The translations under genes and the position numbers were made by a program. The notes below the pieces were generated by a model. The model was given only the letters and a program-made list of their open reading frames with translations. It was not told the DNA's origin and searched no databases. DNA of 64,000 nt from Shouchella clausii. Lineage in GTDB: Bacteria > Bacillota > Bacilli > Bacillales > Bacillaceae_D. Location of the stretch: contig NZ_CP019985.1 of NCBI RefSeq assembly GCF_002250115.1, positions 4,278,001 through 4,342,000 on the forward strand. The letters run 5' to 3'. Shown here in pieces: positions 25,696-35,381 of the stretch (position 1 is its first letter; each line of letters begins with the position of its first letter).

Positions 25696-27102
25696 TTATT
25701 TCAGATTTGTTTTCTCTTTAAAGCCAACCATCCATGTAAGGGCGAACGCTACCCCAAATCCAATGACGCAGACCGCAATGTACGGGATGATTTGCGCATT
25801 TAAGTACAGCAGCATACCTGGAATGACTGTAATCGACATGCCTGTTGCCTGGACATCGAGGATCCGGGCAAAGAATCCAGCGACGGCGCCACCAATCAAG
25901 CCCATCAGAAACGGCTTGCCGTAACGGATGTTCACACCGAAAATAGCCGGCTCCGTAATGCCTAGCAGCGCAGACAGAGAAGAAGGATAAGCAATTGACT
26001 TCGTTTTGAGGCTTTTCGCCTTCAAGCCAACAGCTAGCGCGGCTCCCGCTTGTGCAGCAATTGAACCAGAGCTGATCGCATTGACCATATTCCAGCCAGT
26101 GTCACTTAGCATTTGAATTTCGATCAAGTTTAAGGCATGATGGAGACCAGTCACAACGATAAATTGATTAATGCCACCATAGATGAAGCCGCCAATTCCG
26201 AATGGCAACTGCAGAATCCATGTAACTGCTGACAAGATTAAAATCTCTACTTCATGGAACACCGGACCGAGCACAAACAGTCCTAGCATTAGGGCGATCA
26301 GCAATGTTAAAAATGGCGTCAAAATTAAATCTAACGCAGCGGGAACGAGTTTGCGGATTCTTTTCTCTAGCAACGCACCAACTATACCGATAATAAACGC
26401 AGGCAACACCGATCCCTGATAACCGGCTACTTTAATAAATCCAAGGAACATTAGCGGTTCCTGGACATTCTGGGCGACATCCCAGGACGTTGGCAGGGAA
26501 GGGCTGACGAGCATCAAGCCGAGCACAATCCCAAGCAGCGGTGATCCGCCAAATACCCGGAAGGTTGACCAACATACGAGCACAGGCAAGAAACCAAAAG
26601 CAGTGTCTGTCAAAATTTGCGTGAACACTAAAAAATTGTCGGAAATGCTGTCTGGAGTAAGTCCAAACCATGCGAGGATGGCAGGCTGCGTAATAAGGCC
26701 TCTGACACCCATGAATAATCCAGTAGCGACCAATGCCGGGATAATCGGTACGAATACGTCCCCGAACACCCGGATCATTCGTTTAAAGAAATGATCATCT
26801 TGCTCAGAAGCTTTCTCTTTCAATTCCGCTTTGGAAGTAGAAGAGACGTCCTCTCCAATCATCGCTTCATATACCCTATTGACGGTACCGGTTCCAAAAA
26901 TGATTTGATATTGCCCGGAAGTAAAAAAGACCCCTTTAGCCTTGTCCACGTTCTCAATAAAGTCATCATCAATGATTTCCCGATCCTTGACAATCAGTCT
27001 AAGACGTGTGGCACAGTGTGCCATCGATATAATATTTTCTTTTCCACCAAGCCCTTTAATTACATCCTGAGCAATTTTTTTATATTCCTTTTCAGACCCC
27101 AT
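25696..27102 (-). CDS. PTS system EIIBC component, sucrose/beta-glucoside family
   Basis: This 468-residue membrane permease has an N-terminal EIIB domain, with the phosphorylated Cys in MAHCATRLRL, and an EIIC domain with about ten membrane segments (VFGDVFVPIIPALVATGLFMG, GITEPAIFGVNIRYGKPF). It imports and phosphorylates a sugar. No EIIA domain is fused or nearby, as with B. subtilis SacP, which borrows EIIA from the glucose permease. ATG 27102 is set by AAAGGAAGAG; an in-frame start at 27153 is unlikely. It is the first gene of the operon with GH3 and GH32. Sucrose is the family default; the GH3 partner makes it uncertain. Confidence 0.9.
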   Translation of the reverse strand: MGSEKEYKKIAQDVIKGLGGKENIISMAHCATRLRLIVKDREIIDDDFIENVDKAKGVFFTSGQYQIIFGTGTVNRVYEAMIGEDVSSTSKAELKEKASEQDDHFFKRMIRVFGDVFVPIIPALVATGLFMGVRGLITQPAILAWFGLTPDSISDNFLVFTQILTDTAFGFLPVLVCWSTFRVFGGSPLLGIVLGLMLVSPSLPTSWDVAQNVQEPLMFLGFIKVAGYQGSVLPAFIIGIVGALLEKRIRKLVPAALDLILTPFLTLLIALMLGLFVLGPVFHEVEILILSAVTWILQLPFGIGGFIYGGINQFIVVTGLHHALNLIEIQMLSDTGWNMVNAISSGSIAAQAGAALAVGLKAKSLKTKSIAYPSSLSALLGITEPAIFGVNIRYGKPFLMGLIGGAVAGFFARILDVQATGMSITVIPGMLLYLNAQIIPYIAVCVIGFGVAFALTWMVGFKEKTNLK

Positions 27103-27596
27103 CTGTCTCTTCCTTTCAATTAATAAGTAGCTTCCTGCTTCTAAGCATATCAAGATGGCGCTTACAATCAGCGGTATTATTTTACGTGATTAAGGGCAAA
27201 TTTTGACCTTTTGTATATTTTGCCCTGAGAAGACGGGCGAAACAGCAATATATGTAAGCCATTTCTAAATTCTGGACGCTACTTCTGTTCTTTTCAATGC
27301 AATGTATAAACATAAAGTGTATTTTGTCCAAAGATATTCTATGTTAACCTCAAAATGATGAGTAACTTGTTTCGTTTCACCCTAATTAATTACACTTTCC
27401 CGAATCTGACATTTAAAAGGGCACTCCAGTAGCTCCACTAGGTAACTATATTTAAAGAGCGTTTTCGGAAAGACGGCAACTGTTGCGATTATACCTTCTA
27501 AAATAGTGATATACTATCTAAACAAGGATTTGTTCATACTATCTAAATTCGCTCTAGTCTTGATTATTGCAACGACAAATGGCGGGTTTGATTAGA

Positions 27597-27626
<30 letters not shown>
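27103..27626. other. regulatory region upstream of the sugar operon
   Basis: This 524-bp non-coding stretch must hold the operon promoter and regulator sites. It also holds the terminator of the monooxygenase pseudogene (27597-27630). A GAGCGTTTTC near 27455 is a weak cre-like match. No leader hairpin resembling a RAT antitermination site was seen, which agrees with AraC-type rather than SacT-type control. Confidence 0.4.
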
Positions 27627-29290
<1,664 letters not shown>

Positions 29291-29504
29291 GACTATTTTT
29301 TGAAAATTACTCCTGTAATTTTGCCCTTTTTTAATAGATTTGCTATGATATCAAAATCTTCAATAGTTTCAGTGGTTCTACTAATGCTTGAATCCTTATT
29401 GCGATAAATAAGCCGCAAACCATAACAGCTTCCATGCTTAAGTAACTTTTCCACGCTATTATTCTACCATACTATTATTCGATACAATTTAATAGATTAT
29501 TAAA

Positions 29505-29704
29505 AAGCTGCGCTCTTAGCGCAGCTTCAGACTGTAGACAAACGCTCGCATACTTCGTCGTTTGCCTCGGTCATATGCTCATGAACCCACGTTCTATTCG
29601 CATCTTCCCTCGCCTGCACTCCTCGTCTGACAAGCGTTTTCTATCAGTCTGAGGGCGGTTATCGACTTTGTCGACAACCTCAAGCTGCGCTCTTAGCGCA
29701 GCTT
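29505..29704. repeat. recurrent pre-terminator motif, copy 3, between two identical hairpins
   Basis: Two identical 23-bp hairpins (29505-29527 and 29682-29704; arms AAGCTGCGCT/AGCGCAGCTT) flank a 124-bp element (29528-29651). The element begins CAGACTGTAGACAAACGCTC and ends AGCGTTTTCTATCAGTCTG, followed by a third hairpin (GGTTATCGAC/GTCGACAACC). On the minus strand the outer hairpin at 29505 has a TTTTTAAT tail and would terminate gabD. Bases 29291-29504 show no further feature. Confidence 0.6.
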
Positions 29705-29708
29705 AACT

Positions 29709-31118
29709 TCACATTTTTAAAGAGACGTACTTGCTTTCAAGAAATTCTTCTAACCCTTCACGTCCTCCCTCACGGCCAACTCCGCTTTGCTTGAAACCAC
29801 CAAACGGCGCCTGGGCAACCGATGGGCCGCCGTCGTTTAACCCGACAACACCGTAGTCCAGCTTTTCTGCAACTCGAATCCCGCGGCTTAGATTAGTGGT
29901 AAATAAGTAGGCGGCAAGCCCGTAAATCGTATCGTTTGCCCGTTTGACGACTTCTTCTTCTGTCTTAAAAGTAGATATCGGTGCAAGGGGGCCGAACGTT
30001 TCTTCTGACATGCATGCCATGTCGTCGGTTACTCCTGCTATGACAGTTGGTTCAATAAACAGCCCGTCTCTGCTGCTTCCTCCTGTTAGTACTTTTGCCC
30101 CTTTGTCTTTTGCATCTCGAATATGGGTAAGGACTTTATCAACTGCATCTTCGTCAATCAGTGGGCCGATGTCTGTCTCCTCGTTCAACCCATTCCCCAC
30201 TTTCAACTGCTCGACTGCTTGTTTCATTTTCGTTATGAATGCTTGAGCAATGGATTCATGCACGTAAATCCGATTGGCGCATACGCACGTCTGCCCGCCA
30301 TTACGGAATTTGGAGGCGATTGTTTCTTGGACAGCGTGATCGATGTCCGCGTCTTCAAACACAAGGACCGGTGCATGTCCGCCAAGCTCCAAAGAAATTT
30401 TCTTAACGGTTTGCCCCGCTTCACTCATAAGAGTGCGGCCAATTTCCGTAGAGCCGGTAAACGTCAACTTGCGGACACGCTCGTCTTCCTGCCACGCTTT
30501 TGAGATGTCACTTGTTGAACCAACAACAACGTGGAGCACGCCTGTTGGCAACCCTGCTTTTTCAGCAAGCTCTGCTAGCTTCAATGCAGTTAGTGGCGTT
30601 TGCGATGCTGGCTTGATCAGCACTGTGCAGCCTGCTGCCAACGCCGGTGCCACTTTCCGCGTAATCATGGCGGCCGGGAAGTTCCACGGTGTAATCGCAG
30701 CGACGACACCGACAGGCTGTTTTACCACAAATAAACGTTTATCAGGGGATGAAGCCGGAATGGTTTCCCCGTATATGCGTTTGCCTTCTTCTGCATACCA
30801 CTTTATAAATGAATTGGCATAGGTGATTTCCCCTCGCGCTTCATTAATTTGTTTGCCTTGTTCCATTGTCATTAATTGCGCTAGTTCCTCTTTCTGTTCA
30901 GCAATAAGATCGTGCCACCCCTCTAATATTGCGCTTCGTTCATAAGCTGAACGCGCTGCCCATGCCGGCAATGCCTCGTAAGCGCTATCGGCTGCGATTT
31001 TTGCCTCCTTCGCTCCTCCTTTCGGCACCGAGCCGACAACATCGCCAGTAGCCGGATTAACAACGTCAAACACATCCAACCCTTCACTGACCCATTCGCC
31101 ATTTATAAAAAGTTTCAT
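29709..31118 (-). CDS. gabD: NAD(P)-dependent succinate-semialdehyde dehydrogenase family protein
   Basis: This 469-residue aldehyde dehydrogenase has the general base Glu in LELGGHAP, the catalytic Cys in GGQTCVCANR, and cofactor motifs AITPWNFP and FTGSTEIGR. The GQTCVCANR form is typical of GabD, which oxidises succinic semialdehyde to succinate in the GABA shunt. No gabT is adjacent, so other semialdehydes are possible. An AAAGGAGT site precedes ATG 31118. A double-hairpin terminator region follows. Confidence 0.88.
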   Translation of the reverse strand: MKLFINGEWVSEGLDVFDVVNPATGDVVGSVPKGGAKEAKIAADSAYEALPAWAARSAYERSAILEGWHDLIAEQKEELAQLMTMEQGKQINEARGEITYANSFIKWYAEEGKRIYGETIPASSPDKRLFVVKQPVGVVAAITPWNFPAAMITRKVAPALAAGCTVLIKPASQTPLTALKLAELAEKAGLPTGVLHVVVGSTSDISKAWQEDERVRKLTFTGSTEIGRTLMSEAGQTVKKISLELGGHAPVLVFEDADIDHAVQETIASKFRNGGQTCVCANRIYVHESIAQAFITKMKQAVEQLKVGNGLNEETDIGPLIDEDAVDKVLTHIRDAKDKGAKVLTGGSSRDGLFIEPTVIAGVTDDMACMSEETFGPLAPISTFKTEEEVVKRANDTIYGLAAYLFTTNLSRGIRVAEKLDYGVVGLNDGGPSVAQAPFGGFKQSGVGREGGREGLEEFLESKYVSLKM

Positions 31119-31227
31119 CTTATCGACTCCTTTTAGGCTTTTTTATTCTGTTCCCTTTCCCTCTATATGTAAACTTCAAAGGAGGCTTGATCCGGTGAAT
31201 ACAGAACTGATATTTTTTCAGAAAGAA

Positions 31228-31281
31228 TTGAATTGTCGATTTAATAAAGGTATACTAAACACACATATGTAAACGCTACCA
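31228..31281 (+). promoter_or_regulatory. promoter with cre site, upstream of the cstA operon
   Basis: TTGAAT (31228-31233), a 17-bp spacer and TATACT (31251-31256) form the promoter. TGTAAACGCTACCA (31268-31281) just downstream matches the CcpA cre consensus at all but one position, placed to block transcription. Catabolite repression of a peptide or pyruvate transporter would make sense. Confidence 0.65.
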
Positions 31282-31300
31282 ATTTTGAATGAGGTGCATC

Positions 31301-31801
31301 ATGCCAATCGAATTGCCTTTACGCCAACTGCAAAACGCTTTAAAGCACCAGTTTGATGTGTATGAAGACGACCACCTTGGCCAGCTCCCCCTGCGCTTCA
31401 GCGCCCACTATCAGCGGCGCGATGAACGTTACATCCTTTCTAAAAAAGCAACTGTCTGGAGCGTTGAAAACAACCAGCACTTTTTCTTTTATGAGCCGGA
31501 AGAAGCAACAATAGACACCTTTTCTACGTTTGTACAAGAACTCGATGCTTATATTCAAACAAACGCGAACCATTCATCTCAGCATATGTCGTCGATTTAC
31601 ATCGGACTGCTACTAACAGCCACAGCGCCTTCGCCTGAGCTGTGCCAAGCGGCACGCCGTTGCCGTAGCTTATCATTCATCAAATGGGGCTTGCATGGCT
31701 GGGCAGAACGCTATGCGGGGATTTTGCTTCAGGACGGAAGCCAGCTTTATGCGCACAAAAAAGGAAAGCCCTTTATTGAACCATTTTTGCAAATCTATTA
31801 A
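31301..31801 (+). CDS. hypothetical protein cotranscribed with cstA
   Basis: This 166-residue soluble protein starts at ATG 31301 behind GAGGTG; the in-frame start at 31289 overlaps that site. It has no signal peptide or membrane segment. It contains paired Arg residues (CQAARRCRSLSFIKWGLHGW) and a C-terminal KKGKPFIEPFLQIY. I do not recognise the family. It ends 15 bases before cstA and shares its promoter and cre site, so a role linked to that transporter or to carbon limitation is possible. Confidence 0.75.
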   Translation: MPIELPLRQLQNALKHQFDVYEDDHLGQLPLRFSAHYQRRDERYILSKKATVWSVENNQHFFFYEPEEATIDTFSTFVQELDAYIQTNANHSSQHMSSIYIGLLLTATAPSPELCQAARRCRSLSFIKWGLHGWAERYAGILLQDGSQLYAHKKGKPFIEPFLQIY

Positions 31802-31816
31802 ACGTGAGGTGGTCTT

Positions 31817-33457
31817 ATGAATTTTGTAACACTTATGCTTATTTGCGGTGCCTTGTTAATTGTCGCCTATTTTACTTATGGAAAATTCCTGGAGCGTCGT
31901 TTAAAAATTGACGGAGAGCGGAAAACGCCTGCACATACGTTTTATGATGGGAAGGAATACATTCCGACGAAAACACCTGTACTGCTTGGCCACCATTTCA
32001 CGACAATTGCAGGCGGCGGTCCGATTACTGGGCCAATTGCCGCGATTGTGTTCGGCTGGCTGCCTGCCGTTCTGTGGATTATGATAGGCAGCATTTTTGT
32101 AGGTGGCACCCATGATTATGCATCTTTGCAAGCTTCCATTCGCCATAAAGCTAAGTCGATCGGCGAAGTCATTAAAGAGCATATGGGAAAGCGTGGGCAG
32201 TTAATGTTCTTAGCTTTTTCGATAGCGACGTTAATTTTGATCATTGGCGTCTTTATCATTCTAGTTGCAAATACGTTTGTGTCGTTTCCAGGCGCGGCCA
32301 CTGCTTCCCTTTTGTTTATTGCCGTCGCGATGGGTTTCGGCGTTCTTGTCAACCAAGTGCGTATCCATTTAGCACTCGCGACGTTGTTTGGCGTCATCGC
32401 TATGGCGCTATCAATATGGGTTGGCCTAAACTTTCCAATCACCCTTAGTGCTACTGCTTGGTCGCTCATTTTAATCGTATATGCCTATTTGGCGTCCGTG
32501 TTGCCTGTTTGGTTTTTGCTGCAACCTCGTGATTACTTAAATTCATTTTTGCTTTATTTTCTAATTGGTGGCGCTTTTTTAGGCTTGTTGATCGCTAGGC
32601 CTACTATTCAAATGCCTGCCTTTACCGGATTTTATAATGACACGCTCGGCTTTTTGTTTCCAATTTTGTTTATTACGATTGCCTGTGGGGCCATTTCTGG
32701 CTTCCATTCACTTGTTTCCTCAGGAACGACGTCCAAACAGCTGAATAACGAAAAAAATGGCCGCTTTGTTGCTTATGGTTCGATGCTGATCGAGGCATTT
32801 GTCGCCATCATCGCGATTGGTTCCGTTGCTTATTTAACACTTGACCAATTTAATGCGCTTATGGCCGAACTGAATGATCCGATTAGTGTGTTTTCCGTCG
32901 GCATCGGCCACTTTATGAACACGTGGGGATTGCCTGTGGCAGCTGGTGTTACGTTTACTGCACTCGCCGCATCGGCATTCTTAATGACAACACTTGATTC
33001 GGCCACGCGGCTCATGCGTTACGCCGTTACGGAACTAGGCGAAAGCATCAACGTACGGTTGCTTCATAACAAGCATACGGCCACCATTCTCGGCCTAATA
33101 GGAGCAACGATACTGGCCCTTTCCGGTACATGGCAAAGCGTATGGCCGCTATTTGGCGCCGCCAACCAAATGCTCGGGGCATTGGCGCTCCTTGCCATTA
33201 CCTTATGGCTAGTGAAAACAAAATCGAAAGCATTGTTTGTGATTATCCCTATGGTGTTTATGTTTATTGTCACCACATCAGCGCTTCTCGTTATGATGCA
33301 TTCCAATTTTCTTGCCGGTGATTACTTACTCGTTGTTGCTTCCTTCATCCTATTTGTCATGTGCGTATTCCTCGGCATCGAGGGGGCCCGCAGTGTGGCA
33401 AAGCCTAAAAACAAGCAAAAACCCACTGATTTAAATAGAGTAGGAGGGGGCGACTAA
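31817..33457 (+). CDS. cstA: carbon starvation protein CstA family transporter
   Basis: This 546-residue membrane protein has about 15-16 hydrophobic segments. The conserved HHFTTIAGGGPITGPI and FVGGTHDYASLQASIRHKAKSIGEV identify the CstA/BtsT family, which imports peptides or pyruvate under carbon limitation. SSGTTSKQL and ASAFLMTTLDSATRLMRY are also family hallmarks. The last few residues (about RVGGGD) and the stop appear to be encoded by the 3' end of the adjacent group II intron, so the native C-terminus may differ slightly. The upstream cre site predicts CcpA repression. Confidence 0.92.
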   Translation: MNFVTLMLICGALLIVAYFTYGKFLERRLKIDGERKTPAHTFYDGKEYIPTKTPVLLGHHFTTIAGGGPITGPIAAIVFGWLPAVLWIMIGSIFVGGTHDYASLQASIRHKAKSIGEVIKEHMGKRGQLMFLAFSIATLILIIGVFIILVANTFVSFPGAATASLLFIAVAMGFGVLVNQVRIHLALATLFGVIAMALSIWVGLNFPITLSATAWSLILIVYAYLASVLPVWFLLQPRDYLNSFLLYFLIGGAFLGLLIARPTIQMPAFTGFYNDTLGFLFPILFITIACGAISGFHSLVSSGTTSKQLNNEKNGRFVAYGSMLIEAFVAIIAIGSVAYLTLDQFNALMAELNDPISVFSVGIGHFMNTWGLPVAAGVTFTALAASAFLMTTLDSATRLMRYAVTELGESINVRLLHNKHTATILGLIGATILALSGTWQSVWPLFGAANQMLGALALLAITLWLVKTKSKALFVIIPMVFMFIVTTSALLVMMHSNFLAGDYLLVVASFILFVMCVFLGIEGARSVAKPKNKQKPTDLNRVGGGD

Positions 33458-35316
33458 CCCCCGACCTCTCACACCACCGCACGTACGGTTCCGTATACGG
33501 CGGTTTCAGTTAAGTTTGACGAAGTGTATCATAACGTTCCATTAAGCTCTTGAGCCCTTGACTCTTCCAATATGCAGAGTCGAGGGTTTTGTGTAAGATC
33601 GGACTTTTCGCGATTCGCCAATAGGCTTTTCGCGTATTGGCCCATTCCCACGCTTTTCCTATCCTGGCGCCCAGAGAGACGAGCTTCCGCTGTCTCGTTT
33701 TCGGTTTCTTCCATTCTTTCCAGCGGATCATTCGGAGGCGTCTCTTCACCCATGCGTCTAATTTCTGTAGGAAAGATGGCGTTTCGACTAACTGAAAGTA
33801 GCCTATCCATCCTATAAGAAACTGATTCAGTCTGCGAATTCGTTCTTCCATCTCAATCGAGTGGCGACGTGAGGTGAGTTCGCGAATGCGATCTTTACAT
33901 CGTTTAAGGCTTGCGGGTGCGATTCGTATCTTTGGGTCTTGTCGGTTGCGCGTGAAGGTGAACCCCAGGAAGCTCCGCTCCCACGGGCGCCCCCATGCGC
34001 TCTTTTCCCGATTCACTTGAAGACGGAGACGATCCTCTAGGAACGTCGTCATCTTTGTTAGCGTTTGTTTTGCCGCCCGTCGTGACTTGACGTAAATCTG
34101 GCAGTCATCCGCGTAACGAACGAATCGGTAGCCTCGTTTCTCTAGTTCCTGATCCCACTCATCTAACACAATGTTGGAAAGAAGCGGACTGAGCGGTCCG
34201 CCTTGCGGCGTCCTTCTGTACTCGGCTGAACCAGTCCGTTTTCCATAATCCCTGCTTGAAGGTAGCGTCTAATCAGACGCAACACTTGTCGATCTTGAAT
34301 GATCTGGCTCAGACGTCTCATTAAGCGGTCATGATGGACGCGATCGAAGAACTTCGAGAGGTCAATGTCCACGACCCATCCGTACCCTTCTTGGATATAC
34401 GTCTTCGCCTTTTTGACCGCGTCATGTCCCCGTTTTCCTGGACGAAACCCGTAGCTATTTTCGGAAAAGCTTGGGTCCATCTTCTTTGACAACACTTGAG
34501 CGATGGCTTGTTGGATCAGACGGTCAATCACCGTTGGAATGCCTAATGCCCTTACGCCTCCAGACGGTTTCGGGATTTCGACCCGTCTTACTGGCTGAGG
34601 AGAGTAGGTTCCTTCCATGATTGCCCTTCTCAAGGAGTCCCAGTTTTCCATGAGATAAGATCGGACGGATTTTGTCGTCATCCCATCGACACCAGGACTT
34701 CCTTTATTGGACTCCACGCGCTTGAGCGCTTGGAGGAGATTGTCTCTTGATAGAATCTGATCCAACATGTATTTCTACTCCTTCGTATAAGAGGGGTCTT
34801 CTTGTGTGGCTGTACGCTCCGCCCTCTCTCCAGCCCCCTGCGGGATTCACCGCTTCTTGCGGGAGAGTAGGTTCCGTAGATGTTTCTGCTTCAACACGTA
34901 CAACGTTCGCCAAGTCCTCTTATTCCTTTCCTGATTCCGTCCTTCCATGTCTGTCTAGATCAGACATGTACTATGACTTCTGCTGACTTCTAATGTCTCA
35001 GCACCTGTTCACACAAGTGGTTACGGAACGTGTTCCGCACGATCACTAGATCTCCCCGGGTAAGCGCATGTCCTTCCCCTCCATGTCTCCGCCTCATTTA
35101 CGCCTATCCCCTTTGGTCACTAGGACTTCGACTTGTCGTGCAGCCTCATCCAAGAATAAGCGCCTGATGAGATTCGTGTTCCTCGGAGCGGAGGTTTGCC
35201 TCGGACTTCCTTCAGATTCTGAGTCGCCCCAGACACCCTTGTCGTTGGCTAACAGTTACAGTGACCTTCACTGTTCGGGACTTCAACCCTATAGCCCATG
35301 CGCATGCCGGGCACAC
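33438..35316 (-). mobile_element. group II intron, class C-like, inserted after the metE terminator
   Basis: The intron lies on the minus strand. Its 5' end reads GTGTGCCCGGCATG at 35316 downwards, the usual group II GUGYG start. Domain V is visible at about 33463-33505 (CCGTATACGG and CCGTACGTGC paired arms), domain VI at about 33438-33465. The exact 3' end is uncertain by a few bases. The 5' exon is the metE terminator hairpin, and the encoded protein is about 420 aa without an endonuclease domain, both class C traits. About 550 bp (34769-35316) form RNA domains I-III. The maturase is frameshifted, so splicing or mobility would need help in trans. Confidence 0.88.
33510..34768 (-). pseudogene. 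ltrA: group II intron reverse transcriptase/maturase, frameshifted
   Basis: Two frames together make one LtrA-type protein of about 420 residues. The first (34163-34768) has RT blocks ending ...LVQPSTEG and then leaves frame. The second (33510-34169) carries the catalytic YADD (RYADDCQIY) and the maturase X domain (GWIGYFQLVETP). Restoring one base near 34211 joins them through the expected TPQGGPLSPLLSNIVLDEWD. The N-terminal half starts at ATG 34768. Without suppression of the frameshift the RT would lack its active site. Confidence 0.9.
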
Positions 35317-35323
35317 ATGCATA

Positions 35324-35376
35324 AGAAGCATGGGGCGTCTGCCCCATGCTTCTATCAGTCTGGGAACAAAGTTCCC
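35324..35376 (-). terminator. metE terminator region with partial pre-terminator motif
   Basis: A near-perfect hairpin (AGAAGCATGGGGC / GCCCCATGCTTCT, 35324-35353) is preceded in transcription by CAGACTGATAGA, which matches one arm of the recurrent motif, and by a small GGGAAC/GTTCCC hairpin (35362-35376). The T-tract expected after the main hairpin is replaced by the group II intron starting at 35316. Confidence 0.65.
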
Positions 35377-35381
35377 AAAAA

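Noticed and set aside
27440-27470. cre site upstream of the sugar operon
   Set aside because: Only the central GCGTTTTC half agrees; the left half is poor, so it is mentioned but not called as a separate site.
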